A DNA stretch of 64,000 nt from Methanomicrobia archaeon (GTDB taxonomy: Archaea; Halobacteriota; Bog-38; Methanoflorentales; Methanoflorentaceae): positions 124,001 to 188,000 of the forward strand of contig JACTTZ010000002.1 in assembly GCA_015660915.1 (NCBI GenBank), in the 5' to 3' direction. Under the pieces are notes generated by a model. That model saw only the letters and a list, made by a program, of their open reading frames with translations. It had not been told where the DNA came from and searched no databases. A program made the position numbers and the translations under genes. Every line of letters begins with the position of its first letter. Position 1 is the stretch's first letter. Below are positions 52,964-61,852 of the stretch, piece after piece.

Positions 52964-54538
52964 TTAAACATTCAGGATTTTCCCTATACCTTTGCTCTTG
53001 CCTTCTCTAAAAATAAATTTCTGACCAGCATAAACGTGATACGGTCGATATTTGAATCGGATCCTTACTTTTCCGGATTCGCCAGCCATCATGAATTCGC
53101 TTTCAGGATGAAAAGTCACGCTCTCTGATATGGTCTCAATGTGAATTACCGGTTCATAACCGCGTCCGATCCTCGTCGGATGCTGCAAGATATACACTTC
53201 GCTGACAAATTCCCGTACTGCAGCAGGTTTATTCCTGGCAAGAACCATGCCTCGCTCAATCTGATGGGGCTTAACACCCCTAACAGCTAATCCTACGATA
53301 TCGCCGGCGGACGCCTTTTCAACGTTGCAGTGGTGCATTTCAATTGATTGGATCTTCACTCGGCGCAAGACACCGTCTTTTGCGGGGCCTAAATAGAGCC
53401 TGTCGCCTACGGCAACGCTGCCGCTTTTGATCGTGCCGCTGGCGACCGACCCAACGCCCGTTATCTGATAAACGCGATCAATATAAACCTCAAAATCTCC
53501 GTTCTCGCTGATGTTCCTTTTTGGTAGACACTTGAAAAGCTCATCAAAGATTTCTATGCCCTCGAGAGTGACGGGTGAAGTCCGTATAATCGGGACAAGT
53601 AGCCCCTGCGCGACCTTACTGCAGATCCTCTCGACCCCGTCGACCGTCTTCAACTTGTAAGGCACGCGGCCGACGGTTCCTAGTACGTCGTGGATCTGAG
53701 ATTCGACCTCTTGTATGGCGCGCTGAGAGACCCTATCAATCTTCGTTATTGCAACAATGGTGGGAAGTTCCATAGCGAGCAGGATCCCAAGGTGTTCCCG
53801 CGTGACGTGCGTAACGCCGTCGTCAGCGGACACGACAAGAAGCCCATAATCGAGCTTCGGGCCGACAATTCCTCTGATAGTGGTTCTAAGCCACGGTTCG
53901 TGGCCAACCGTGTCGACAAATGACACTAGCTTTCTGGACTTTTGAACGACTCCTGCTCGTTCTTTCTTGCTTAGCGGGTTCTTAAGCCGGATGACACGTT
54001 CGTTGAACCCGTAAACGACGTAGGATAAGTCAGCGGAGAGGCCCCTCTCTATTTCGTGGGGCTTTACGTCGAGATAAAGCCTCGTCTTTCCTGCCCCGTC
54101 ATCAGGAGTGCCACTTACGATCGTTCCAACTAAGGTGCTCTTCCCGTGGTCAACGTGGCCTGCCGTTCCAACAAGTATGTGATCTTTATCGACGTGCGTG
54201 TTCTTGATCGTTACTAACCCGATATGACCGCCGTGGACTGGATAATCCTCCCGGTTACTGACGTTCGCGCCGATGTCGCGAGCGATTACTTGCAGGACGT
54301 CCATAGACTCATCTAGCCGCGGCCTTGAAATACCCTTCAAATAGCCTGAATCGGTAATCCCGACGATGTACTGAGCTTTCCCGTCAGCTTGCAGCAGTTT
54401 ATACTTCATCTGACACGCAAGAGTTTGCCGGCGCTCTGCCTTAAGGTGCGTTTCCCGGGTCAAAAATTCTTTAAACTCTAGCCCCACCCCCTCACCGTTG
54501 CCTGCGATCGCAGTCAGTTTCTCAAGACCTGAAGACAT
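52964..54538 (-). CDS. GTPBP1-like translational GTPase
   Basis: EF-1A-related GTPase. An N-terminal domain of about 115 residues precedes the G domain: G1 AGHVDHGKSTL, G3 DTVGHEPW, G4 TKID (AITKIDRV), then beta-barrel domains with GSVASGTIKSGSVAVGDRL and GDIVGLAVRG. This order matches archaeal/eukaryotic GTPBP1 proteins, which are linked to mRNA surveillance and ribosome rescue. At 524 residues it is complete. A TATA (CTTTATAAC on the minus strand) is about 27 bases upstream, suggesting a leaderless mRNA. Confidence 0.88.
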   Translation of the reverse strand: MSSGLEKLTAIAGNGEGVGLEFKEFLTRETHLKAERRQTLACQMKYKLLQADGKAQYIVGITDSGYLKGISRPRLDESMDVLQVIARDIGANVSNREDYPVHGGHIGLVTIKNTHVDKDHILVGTAGHVDHGKSTLVGTIVSGTPDDGAGKTRLYLDVKPHEIERGLSADLSYVVYGFNERVIRLKNPLSKKERAGVVQKSRKLVSFVDTVGHEPWLRTTIRGIVGPKLDYGLLVVSADDGVTHVTREHLGILLAMELPTIVAITKIDRVSQRAIQEVESQIHDVLGTVGRVPYKLKTVDGVERICSKVAQGLLVPIIRTSPVTLEGIEIFDELFKCLPKRNISENGDFEVYIDRVYQITGVGSVASGTIKSGSVAVGDRLYLGPAKDGVLRRVKIQSIEMHHCNVEKASAGDIVGLAVRGVKPHQIERGMVLARNKPAAVREFVSEVYILQHPTRIGRGYEPVIHIETISESVTFHPESEFMMAGESGKVRIRFKYRPYHVYAGQKFIFREGKSKGIGKILNV

Positions 54539-54721
54539 GAATACTCGTGAGTCAATAGGCGTCGTTATAAAGAATAGTTCTATCGATCAGATTGACTGCG
54601 ACCAATCGGCTACCTACAACCCCGAACAAACCTTAATTGGCTTAAAATGCCCTTGCTCGCACGGCGTCCGCGTAATCTTTCCTTCAGCACCACTTGTGCC
54701 CAAACTTACCTGAAGGCTAAG

Positions 54722-55150
54722 TCACATGCCCGTCTGTCTTCCGTTTCTGAAGAGATATAGGGGCAAACCCCGGCAACTGCGCAAGTGTAGTCGCCTGTCT
54801 TCAATGATTTCAGACCCGAATGGCTTTATAAGCGCATCAGCACCTATTCGCTCAGATAAATCCAGAATGCTTGGCTGAATTTCGAGTGGTGGACGAATAG
54901 AGTATACCAAATCGGCGCCTCGGTACAGTTGCAGATCTGGACGGGTTATGTCATCTTTGAAGTAGATTGGTGCCAGCCGACAATCGACCGCTTCAGTTTC
55001 GAGGATGTCCGTTGCCGTAACCTTAAAAGAAGGACGAAGCGCTACAGCGATGGCTGAAAACCTTCCGCAACCGACCTCAACTATCATTCTCGAGTAGTTA
55101 TTCTTTATAAACTCTCGGAGAACTTCTGCAACGCACTCGAGCATAGCCAC
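54722..55150 (-). CDS. UPF0146 family protein (methyltransferase-like fold)
   Basis: A 142-residue archaeal protein with a truncated Rossmann-like methyltransferase fold: MIVEVGCGRFSAIAVAL, VTATDILE, and DLVYSIRPPLEIQPSIL. It is a known archaeal family without demonstrated activity. GTG 55150 or ATG 55144 are equally possible starts. It faces away from the GNAT gene. Confidence 0.85.
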   Translation of the reverse strand: MAMLECVAEVLREFIKNNYSRMIVEVGCGRFSAIAVALRPSFKVTATDILETEAVDCRLAPIYFKDDITRPDLQLYRGADLVYSIRPPLEIQPSILDLSERIGADALIKPFGSEIIEDRRLHLRSCRGLPLYLFRNGRQTGM

Positions 55151-55219
55151 AGCTTTTAATTATTCTTTGTGCCCATAAACTTATTTCGCATCCACAAGCC
55201 TTAGCGGGGGGGTTGCTGC

Positions 55220-55657
55220 TTGTCCTCAATTCGCAGGTTCCAACCATCAGATTTTGAACGGGTTATCGCCATCGAAAAGGAGGCATTTAATGAATATAAC
55301 CCCATTCTGTTTATGGCGGCATACGAGACGTTCCCTGAGGGCTTTCTTGTTGCAGAAAAAGACGGTACCGTGGTGGGGTTCCTAACTACTATAGCGGTCT
55401 CGCTATTCGACGTGAAAATCTTGTCACTAGCTGTGGATAGCAGATGCCAAAGCAAAGGATTTGCGTCGTTGCTCCTGCGAGGCCTCTTCCAAGTCTTGCG
55501 AACAAAAGGAGTTCCAAGACTACTCCTCGAAGTGAGGCTGAGCAACGTTCGCGCTCAGAGATTATATCTATCGCTCGGCTTTACGCTCGTAAAGGTAATT
55601 TGTGCGTATTATCAAGACGGAGAAGACGCTTATTTGATGGAGAAGCTACTGGTCTAA
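55220..55657 (+). CDS. GNAT N-acetyltransferase (RimI/Nat-like)
   Basis: GNAT fold acetyltransferase, probably of protein N-termini. IRRFQPSDFERVIAIEKEAF resembles RimI N-termini; ILSLAVDSRCQSKGFASLLLRGL holds the acetyl-CoA pyrophosphate loop (Q/RxxGxG/A), and VRLSNVRAQRLYLSLGF the C-terminal motif B. At 145 residues it fits. TTG start with a GGGGGGG site seven bases upstream. It abuts UPF0058 tail to tail with no gap. Confidence 0.85.
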   Translation: MSSIRRFQPSDFERVIAIEKEAFNEYNPILFMAAYETFPEGFLVAEKDGTVVGFLTTIAVSLFDVKILSLAVDSRCQSKGFASLLLRGLFQVLRTKGVPRLLLEVRLSNVRAQRLYLSLGFTLVKVICAYYQDGEDAYLMEKLLV

Positions 55658-55939
55658 CTATCGGAGTTTTATCATCTCGGTTCGTGCGGCGAGTTCTTGC
55701 ATTCGTGCAGAGATCCTCCCTGTACCAGAGAGTTCCTCAGAGTCCATGACAGATGCAAGCTCGTTGCCAAGCACGAAGATCGCATGCTTATGTTCTGCTT
55801 TGCTTCTGTGTATGTGCATTGGACCAATATGAAGCGAATTGTATCGCTCAAATTCACCATTGCAAAACGTGTGGTCTTCAAAATAGTTCTTGACGCGAAC
55901 TAAAAGCGTATGTAATTGAATAAGTTCCTCTTTATGCAT
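55658..55939 (-). CDS. UPF0058 family protein
   Basis: A 93-residue archaeal helical protein of unknown function, with MHKEELIQLHTLLVRVKNYFE and YNSLHIGPMHIHRSKAEHKHAIFVLG, both family-typical. ATG 55939 has a GAGGT site; the longer frame from 55984 is not needed. A TATA (CTTTATACG on the minus strand) lies upstream. Its last base is adjacent to the stop of the GNAT gene. Confidence 0.85.
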   Translation of the reverse strand: MHKEELIQLHTLLVRVKNYFEDHTFCNGEFERYNSLHIGPMHIHRSKAEHKHAIFVLGNELASVMDSEELSGTGRISARMQELAARTEMIKLR

Positions 55940-56118
55940 GGGCCATACCTCGGTGTCGTTAGACGCTAAAATGGTTAAAATCAAGTCGTATAAAGTGTTT
56001 ATGTAGGAATAGCGCTTCCTAAAGATAATATTTAACGCTAGCGCTCACTTGCTTATCAAATAAAGAAAAAAAAGAGCTAGAAACGGAACTGGTTAAAAAA
56101 CAGTCCCGCAGCTCGAGA

Positions 56119-57318
56119 TTACTGAATATCTTCGATCGTGAGCACTTTGACCGACAGTGGTCTTTTCACAACGTTGCCGATTTTGACGCCTATTAGATAA
56201 TTAAGCTCCTTTTCTGCCGCAATATCAAGAATACGCTGAGTAATAACTCCGTCAAAAACGACGCTTTTAACAAGACCGTTTGACTCTTTCAGAGCGCCGA
56301 CAAGATTGCGCACTTCGACCTCTTTTAAAACTTTCCCCTCAGCGTCGAGCAAAACCGCGTTCAACGTGCCATTTAGCGCCTCGGCGTAGTTTCTAAGGCT
56401 GCTTTCGACGGGAGACGGCTCGCTAGCTTCCACCACTGCGACGTGAGGCGCTGGTTCCGGCTCCTTTCGAACATTTTGCGAGGACTTCCTTTTGTTCTTC
56501 TGCTCACGAACTTGTTCGATAGGCAGTTTATTTCTCAGCGCTTTCACAATCTCTTTCTGCGACAAATCTTCAACGCTCTTGCCCTCAGGCGCATAAGCGA
56601 CGTAATCAACGTCAGCCGTTTGCAGCAGCTCCTTGAGGATCAACTCGCCCCCTCGATCACCGTCTAAGAACGTTGTGACGGTTTTCTTCTTGCTAAGCTC
56701 AATCACCAGCTTAGGGACATTCGTCCCTTCAACGGCGATAGCATTCTTGATGCCGCACCTGAGCAGATTCAGAACATCGGCCCGTCCTTCTACGATCAAA
56801 ATAGCGTCAGAATCCTGAACGTTAGGGCCTGCCGGTAGTTTTTCTTTTCCAAAGAAGACTAGTTCGTCGACTCGCACAGCTTGCTTAACGGATTCGGTCA
56901 GCTCTTGGCTCTCAGGGAGGCTTTCGTCAAACTTATTAAGAAGTATATGCTTCGCCTGATCTACGATTTGACGTCTCTTCGATGCTCGAACATCCTCAAT
57001 CTTGGTAACTGTAATGTTAGCAACACACGGTCCTACGCGGTCGATAGTCTCCAGCGACGCAGCGAGAATCGACGTTTCTATCTTATCCAGAGAGGATGAG
57101 ATGAGCACATACCCGTCGGACTTGCCGCTTTTGGAGCTTATGTTAACTTCGATGCGTCCTATCCTTCCGGTTTTTTGAAGCTCTCGCAGATCTAAATCGT
57201 CTCCAAGCAGCCCCTCTGTCTGTCCAAATATTGCTCCAACGACGTCAGGCTTCTCGACGACGCCATCAGTGTGGATATCAGCGTAAATAACATATTTTGT
57301 AGTGTCAGAGTTTTGCAT
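56119..57318 (-). CDS. dnaG: Archaeal DnaG (Toprim domain)
   Basis: Archaeal DnaG homologue that associates with the RNA exosome and may have primase-like activity. The N-terminal domain holds [26 protein letters not shown]; the Toprim domain has [17 protein letters not shown] (Glu) and [18 protein letters not shown] (DxD region), followed by [19 protein letters not shown] 57318 gives 399 residues; a TTG at 57339 would add seven. It is preceded by GGAG about 12 bases upstream. Confidence 0.93.
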   Translation of the reverse strand: MQNSDTTKYVIYADIHTDGVVEKPDVVGAIFGQTEGLLGDDLDLRELQKTGRIGRIEVNISSKSGKSDGYVLISSSLDKIETSILAASLETIDRVGPCVANITVTKIEDVRASKRRQIVDQAKHILLNKFDESLPESQELTESVKQAVRVDELVFFGKEKLPAGPNVQDSDAILIVEGRADVLNLLRCGIKNAIAVEGTNVPKLVIELSKKKTVTTFLDGDRGGELILKELLQTADVDYVAYAPEGKSVEDLSQKEIVKALRNKLPIEQVREQKNKRKSSQNVRKEPEPAPHVAVVEASEPSPVESSLRNYAEALNGTLNAVLLDAEGKVLKEVEVRNLVGALKESNGLVKSVVFDGVITQRILDIAAEKELNYLIGVKIGNVVKRPLSVKVLTIEDIQ

Positions 57319-57539
57319 GTATATCGTCAACTCCTTCAAAAAAAGCAGAAGCTAAAGGATTAATAACAAGCCTTTTTTAACTATTTCTCCAGTCGCGGTT
57401 AGTGTTATTTGCAAGCTTCTGCTTGCAGTTATGAATGTAGGTTAACTTGACCTCGTTCATGTTTATCTAGTCCCGCTAATTATTAAAACTACCGATGTAT
57501 TACGAAAAAGCGGCGCGATTCTATTTTTCTTAACTGTAA

Positions 57540-57854
57540 CTATTTTGGCACCGCCGCGTTAATTACCGATTCAACTTCGTCAACGACGGTATTGCACAAT
57601 AACACCACTTTCCTAGTGCTTGTATGACCTGAAATGAATTGCACCTCGTCCAAAGGCTTGTTGAACAACAGAGCCAGATATTTGACGAGCTGTTCGTTGG
57701 CTTTGCCCATCTGGGGGCGCTCAGTAAGCTTGATGCAAATGGTTTGTCGCCAAGGGTTAAATCCAGACACACCGCAGTATCGTGAGCCCGGGCTGACATC
57801 AATGCGTATCGCTACTCCTTCCGGAACCGCCCTCAAAGCGCCTATAAACTGCAT
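57540..57854 (-). CDS. DUF167 (YggU/UPF0235) family protein
   Basis: A 104-residue protein with PEGVAIRIDVSPGSR, KANEQLVKYLALLFNKPLDEVQFISGHTSTRKVV, the conserved GKANxxLxxxLA and SGxxSRxKxx blocks of DUF167. Function is unknown; structures show a small alpha/beta fold. Start is ATG 57854; GTG 57899 would add 15 residues. It is isolated, with noncoding gaps on both sides. Confidence 0.85.
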   Translation of the reverse strand: MQFIGALRAVPEGVAIRIDVSPGSRYCGVSGFNPWRQTICIKLTERPQMGKANEQLVKYLALLFNKPLDEVQFISGHTSTRKVVLLCNTVVDEVESVINAAVPK

Positions 57855-57899
57855 AGACAGCGTACTAAAGAAAAAATAGTGGTCTTTGCCCTGACGCAC

Positions 57900-58320
57900 T
57901 AACTCCGAAGGCTCATTCTCCTTGAAATCTTCGCTGTCACCTTCAGTTACCCTCGTGCCAGGGCATTATGCGACCTGTGCCATTGCGGGGTTGTCTTGCT
58001 ATCATCGAAGGGCTTTTGCCAGGAACTCAAACAAGGACCTATACGCAGCGGGAACTTTAGCTCCTACATGCACCGATAGTCATCCAAACACAATAGTGAT
58101 GCGTCATATCAGTCCTCTTAGGAGCGTAAGATTGTATATGGAAGATGCTATATATCGTTTTCCGCGGCTTTAAAAAACGCTGCTCTCACAAAACTGCCGC
58201 GAGTTCGTCTGCAGCATCAAGCGAGCGGCGCATTGCTCTGAATTGAAGCCCGCCTGCAAACGAAGGCTTTCAAGAAATGCTGCCTGCAAGAGAGAGCAGG
58301 ACCAACGCGAGCGCCTCTAT
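57900..58320. other. Noncoding gap upstream of moaA, with a possible structured RNA at its end
   Basis: No convincing protein is seen in either direction. A TATA-like CTATATATCG at 58148-58157 could start a plus-strand RNA near 58176. From there CTGCTCTC (58180-58187) can pair with GAGAGCAG (58292-58299), enclosing a TGCCGC/GCGGCG helix (58195-58200 with 58225-58230) and an AAGCC/GGCTT hairpin near 58246-58270. This looks like a branched RNA of about 120 nt. No known RNA family was recognised. Confidence 0.35.
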
Positions 58321-58325
58321 CGTTG

Positions 58326-58333
58326 TTTATATA
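58326..58333 (+). promoter_or_regulatory. TATA box of moaA
   Basis: TTTATATA lies about 30 bases upstream of the ATG at 58361, the spacing for a leaderless transcript. No ribosome binding site is visible before the ATG. Confidence 0.5.
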
Positions 58334-58360
58334 GAATCACATCGATATATTTAGTTGAGC

Positions 58361-59290
58361 ATGTTTGATCCGTTTCATCGTCCAATCAAAAGCCTGCGCA
58401 TTTCCGTGACGCGCAAATGCAACCTTAAGTGCCTGTATTGTCACGAAGAGGGGGAGCTACGAAGTGCTCAGCCGTACGAGATCTCTGTGGCTGAAATAGC
58501 CAAAATCGCACACGTCTGCTACGAGGAGGGCGTAACGAAGGTCAAGTTTTCAGGCGGGGAGCCGCTATTGCGCAAAGATATCGGTCAAATTATCAAGGCG
58601 TTGCCGCCCTTCAAAGATATTTCAATGACGACCAACGGTCAACTCCTTGAGGAGCGAATAGGCGATCTAGAAGGACTTGACAGAATTAACGTTAGCGTTG
58701 ATACCTTCAATCCAGCCACCTACAAGAGACTTACTGGAGGGAATATCGACAACGTTTTACGCGGACTAGACGCGGCGCTCGAGGCAGGTCTGACACCCAT
58801 CAAGATCAACATGGTGGTGATGGACGGAGTCAATGATCACGAGATTGGTGAGATGATCAGGTATGTGCGAGGAAAAGAGATGGTTTTGCAGCTGATCGAA
58901 CTCATGGACTTCAAGAAACGCGCGGGGCTCAGGGGCTCTAATCTACGAGTAATAGAAAGCACTCTAGAGGGGCTGTCAGATAGAACGACTACGAATACCT
59001 TGCACAAAAGAAAGAAGTTCGAGATCAACGACGCTGAAATTGAAATCGTCCGCCCCATAGACAACACAGAGTTTTGCATGAACTGCAACAGGCTGCGAGT
59101 GACCTCAGACGCAAAGCTTAAGCCTTGTCTTCTCAGAAATGACAATCTCGTCGATGTGCGAGGAATCGATCAAGTTTCAGACGCACTTGCGTTAGAACTT
59201 ATCATGAAAGCTGTCAAAAGGAGGGAGCCATATTACAAACCAAGACCAGTTGACGGAGCTTATGGTCGACGGAAAGCGGATACCTATTAA
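58361..59290 (+). CDS. moaA: GTP 3',8-cyclase (molybdenum cofactor biosynthesis)
   Basis: Radical SAM enzyme that starts molybdopterin/tungstopterin synthesis from GTP. The N-terminal cluster motif CNLKCLYCHEEGE (CxxxCxxC), VKFSGGEPLLR, DRINVSVDTF, and the C-terminal cluster CMNCNRLRVTSDAKLKPCLL (CxxC...C) are intact. At about 309 residues it matches archaeal MoaA. ATG 58361 is preferred over TTG 58355 by TATA spacing. Its end overlaps a 46-residue gene in another frame by 29 bases. Confidence 0.95.
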   Translation: MFDPFHRPIKSLRISVTRKCNLKCLYCHEEGELRSAQPYEISVAEIAKIAHVCYEEGVTKVKFSGGEPLLRKDIGQIIKALPPFKDISMTTNGQLLEERIGDLEGLDRINVSVDTFNPATYKRLTGGNIDNVLRGLDAALEAGLTPIKINMVVMDGVNDHEIGEMIRYVRGKEMVLQLIELMDFKKRAGLRGSNLRVIESTLEGLSDRTTTNTLHKRKKFEINDAEIEIVRPIDNTEFCMNCNRLRVTSDAKLKPCLLRNDNLVDVRGIDQVSDALALELIMKAVKRREPYYKPRPVDGAYGRRKADTY

Positions 59291-59402
59291 CCAGTTTGTT
59301 CAAGACGTTTTTGCCGGAGTAATAGGTGGCGTTCTCTTGTCTATTCACGGGGTCAGCGACGATTGGAAGCTCGCAGAAGTGAAGATAACGCGCAGCGATT
59401 GA
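59262..59402 (+). CDS. Small conserved-looking protein (46 residues)
   Basis: ATG GTC GAC starts inside the last 29 bases of moaA and runs to TGA at 59400-59402, five bases before the Nif3-like ATG. The protein reads MVDGKRIPINQFVQDVFAGV, then IGGVLLSIHGV and SDDWKLAEVKITRSD: a short polar opening, an amphipathic/hydrophobic middle and an acidic-basic end, like small archaeal proteins of the NGKxIPxNxFV type that I recall from methanogen genomes. GGAG lies just upstream. The tight fit between two genes argues it is translated. Function unknown. Confidence 0.65.
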   Translation: MVDGKRIPINQFVQDVFAGVIGGVLLSIHGVSDDWKLAEVKITRSD

Positions 59403-59407
59403 TTCTT

Positions 59408-60139
59408 ATGGATCTTGACTCCCTCATCGAAACACTCGAAACGATCGCTCCTCCTGAACTCGCTGATCCGATCGATGATGGACGAATTGGACTAATCTCT
59501 CGCGGACGGGACAACGTGAGCTCAATAGCTGTTGCGCTTGATCCGACAGCGAACGTCATTCAAAAGGCAATCCAAGCTGACGCTGATATACTCATTACGC
59601 ACCACACGCTGATCTGGAATCCTATCACTAAGGTTCCTGCGGGAATCCAAAAACAGCTCACACTCATCTTGGAGAACGATTTATCGTTTTATGTGTTGCA
59701 TACCAACTACGATGCGGCGCCGGGAGGGGTCAACGAGGTGTTGGCGAACCTCGTCGGATTGCACCACGTCGAACCTTTTGGCATCGGACGAATGGGCACA
59801 ATCAAACCGATGAGCACGCTGGATTTTGTAAAGCACGTTGCACAAAAACTCAATACACACGTCCAGTTCGTTGGAACACGCGTCATTCAGAAAGTCGCCG
59901 TGATTGGCGGCAGCGGCTTTGACGCGACAGAGGCGGCAATCACAGCTGGTGCGGATGCACTTCTTTCCGCCGAACTGAAACATGCTGCAATTCGCTGCGC
60001 AGAAGGGCGTCTTTCCCTCGTTGATGCGACGCATTATGCAACTGAAGTCCCTGCAATGCACGCCCTAGCCCGACGTTTGGGCGGCGAGTTCATTGACGAT
60101 CCGCCAAAGCTCTCCGGTTTCGCCTACCAACTCGAATGA
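59408..60139 (+). CDS. Nif3-like dinuclear metal centre protein
   Basis: DUF34/NIF3 family, proposed to be a GTP cyclohydrolase I type or metal-handling hydrolase, with no settled role. Metal ligands are in LITHHTLIWNP (HH), LHTNYDAAPGGVNEVLANLVGL and the C-terminal LVDATHYATEVPAM (H...E). Also VAVIGGSGFDATEAAITAGADALLSAELKH. ATG 59408 gives 243 residues, the normal size. It follows the 46-residue gene by five bases. Confidence 0.9.
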   Translation: MDLDSLIETLETIAPPELADPIDDGRIGLISRGRDNVSSIAVALDPTANVIQKAIQADADILITHHTLIWNPITKVPAGIQKQLTLILENDLSFYVLHTNYDAAPGGVNEVLANLVGLHHVEPFGIGRMGTIKPMSTLDFVKHVAQKLNTHVQFVGTRVIQKVAVIGGSGFDATEAAITAGADALLSAELKHAAIRCAEGRLSLVDATHYATEVPAMHALARRLGGEFIDDPPKLSGFAYQLE

Positions 60140-60186
60140 CAACCTTTACCAATGCAAGAAGCACGTGATAGATAGGAGAAGCGTCA

Positions 60187-60483
60187 TTGTTTTCAGATGC
60201 GTTTAAACGGCAAGTCGAACTCGAATATGGAAATCGAGGGAATAAAGGACTTGAAATAGCAGAAGAAAGGCGTGTTAAACGCTATAAAGACTTTTATGTC
60301 GTCGTGGGGGAGACTGACGAGTACATTGTCGAGGAGACTCTGTGCACGTGTAAAGACTTCTTGTTCACCGCTTCACGAAATATCACGAAATGCAGCCATA
60401 TGATTGCTGTTGAAATTGCGGAAAAGGAAGGCTTGATTGATGTTATCAACGCGTGGTATCAGGACGTGCGACCATTGCCGTAA
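60187..60483 (+). CDS. SWIM zinc-finger protein
   Basis: A 98-residue protein with a SWIM motif CTCKDFLFTASRNITKCSH (CxC...CxH) at about residues 53-71. SWIM domains bind nucleic acid or protein and accompany recombination proteins in some lineages. The TTG start has AGGAGA ten bases upstream. It follows the Nif3-like gene by 47 bases and converges on the PurM-like gene. Role unknown. Confidence 0.85.
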   Translation: MFSDAFKRQVELEYGNRGNKGLEIAEERRVKRYKDFYVVVGETDEYIVEETLCTCKDFLFTASRNITKCSHMIAVEIAEKEGLIDVINAWYQDVRPLP

Positions 60484-60511
60484 CATAGCCTTATCGAAGA
60501 GCTAAGCTTGC

Positions 60512-61852
60512 TCAGCAGCTCACGTCGGGGAGTTTTTTTCCTGTTCGGAGGTATTCAATCATTTGTTGTTTCTTATCTATAGCCCGCGCGGCAGCCAGAT
60601 CGACCTGAGCACGCATGAGCTTAATCTCTCGGCCATCTGCGTATTCACCAACTACCTTTTTCACTGGTGTATAGGCTGATTCGCGGAACTTTGGCGTCAG
60701 GGCGAAACGCTCACCTGCGCGGAGCACTTCAGCGCCGCTACCTGGCTCTATATGACCAACTTCGTCGACATTGATGATGCCCTTTAGGGCGCTTTTTATA
60801 GCCGGCCCGAGCTCAGCAGGGACAACTAAAAGCAGCGAATCAACAGAAACCCCCATGTAGTCGATCTGCAGATCATCGAGCATCCGTAAAACCGCAGGGT
60901 TAATGAGGCCCCTCACCTTCTCTTCCTCTAAGACGATTTTTACCCGTGCCGTTTTTGATATTTCCTCTGCGTCCCCTCGTATGCCGCCGTTGGTAACGTC
61001 GGTCATCGCGTGTATCTCGGTGACCAGACCAGCCTGGACCAACTTATCGCACGCGTGAAGAAACTTCAAGTTCAACGTTTCTTGTACCACTTCTGGATAG
61101 CCGTTATAAAGCGCTGCGGCTGTTATGGTTCCTCCGCCAGCGCCTTCCGTCAAAAAGATAACGTCACCTTCGCGTGCATTGACCCGCGCCGTTAAGCCTT
61201 GTGGACTAGCTATTCCAACCGCCCCAACGCAGCCGGTAAGTCGATCACCTATTACCATGTCACCGCCGACTCGTAAGGTGCTGCCGGTAACTAGCGGTAC
61301 ATCCATAACCTCAGCAACCGCCCCGATTCCGGCAGTATAGTCAAAGACCTTTGAGATATCGCCGTCATCGGCCAAGTGAATGTCTGAGAACAAAGCAACC
61401 GGCCGCGCGCCCATAACGTAGATGTCCCGCAGGGATGCGCGTGTGACGTGGAATCCGGCGAGAAACGGGAAATCGCTTAACCTTGAATGCATACCGTCTA
61501 CGGTAATGACGATCAAGTCACCGTTTGCTCTCACCACCCCGGAATCATCAAGCTGATCGGGGCCAACAATCGCGCCCGTTTTGCCGATGACGTTGGCTAT
61601 CTGTTCGTGCACGTAGAAGTCGCCAGATCCTCGTGAACCGACCCCGAAATTGCCCATCGTTACTCCGGAGAGCTCTCGGTCGCAGAGGGTCCGTTCCGCT
61701 TCCTCAACGACCGCTCGAGAGAGACGCAACGCTGCATCCCTAGGGATATCTCTTACCTCTAAAATTCGCTCGGCAAGCGTCTGCTCGATCTCTTCTGTTG
61801 CCACGCCGCGCCTTAGCGCGATTTTCGCATAGCCTTCGAGATCCATTAACAC
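60512..61852 (-). CDS. AIR synthase (PurM)-related ATP-binding protein, archaeal HypE-like
   Basis: A 446-residue protein with a helical N-terminal domain of about 75 residues, then a PurM-like fold: GPDQLDDSGVVRANGDLIVITVDGMHS, VTRASLRDIYVMGARPVALFSD, VTGSTLRVGGD, and AMTDVTNGGIRGDAEEI. PurM-like enzymes include HypE, SelD and ThiL; archaeal HypE-type proteins of this length are annotated in hydrogenase maturation. No other hyp gene is nearby, so this is uncertain; it is not PurM itself. It overlaps hisH by seven bases. Confidence 0.7.
   Translation of the reverse strand: MLMDLEGYAKIALRRGVATEEIEQTLAERILEVRDIPRDAALRLSRAVVEEAERTLCDRELSGVTMGNFGVGSRGSGDFYVHEQIANVIGKTGAIVGPDQLDDSGVVRANGDLIVITVDGMHSRLSDFPFLAGFHVTRASLRDIYVMGARPVALFSDIHLADDGDISKVFDYTAGIGAVAEVMDVPLVTGSTLRVGGDMVIGDRLTGCVGAVGIASPQGLTARVNAREGDVIFLTEGAGGGTITAAALYNGYPEVVQETLNLKFLHACDKLVQAGLVTEIHAMTDVTNGGIRGDAEEISKTARVKIVLEEEKVRGLINPAVLRMLDDLQIDYMGVSVDSLLLVVPAELGPAIKSALKGIINVDEVGHIEPGSGAEVLRAGERFALTPKFRESAYTPVKKVVGEYADGREIKLMRAQVDLAAARAIDKKQQMIEYLRTGKKLPDVSC

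Noticed and set aside
54537-54713. 58-codon plus-strand frame divergent from the GTPBP1-like gene
   Set aside because: Composition is not protein-like, with no homology recognised and no promoter or ribosome binding site.
57922-58173. 83-codon plus-strand frame upstream of moaA
   Set aside because: Irregular composition with many Cys/His/Arg and no motif; it is better explained as noncoding sequence.
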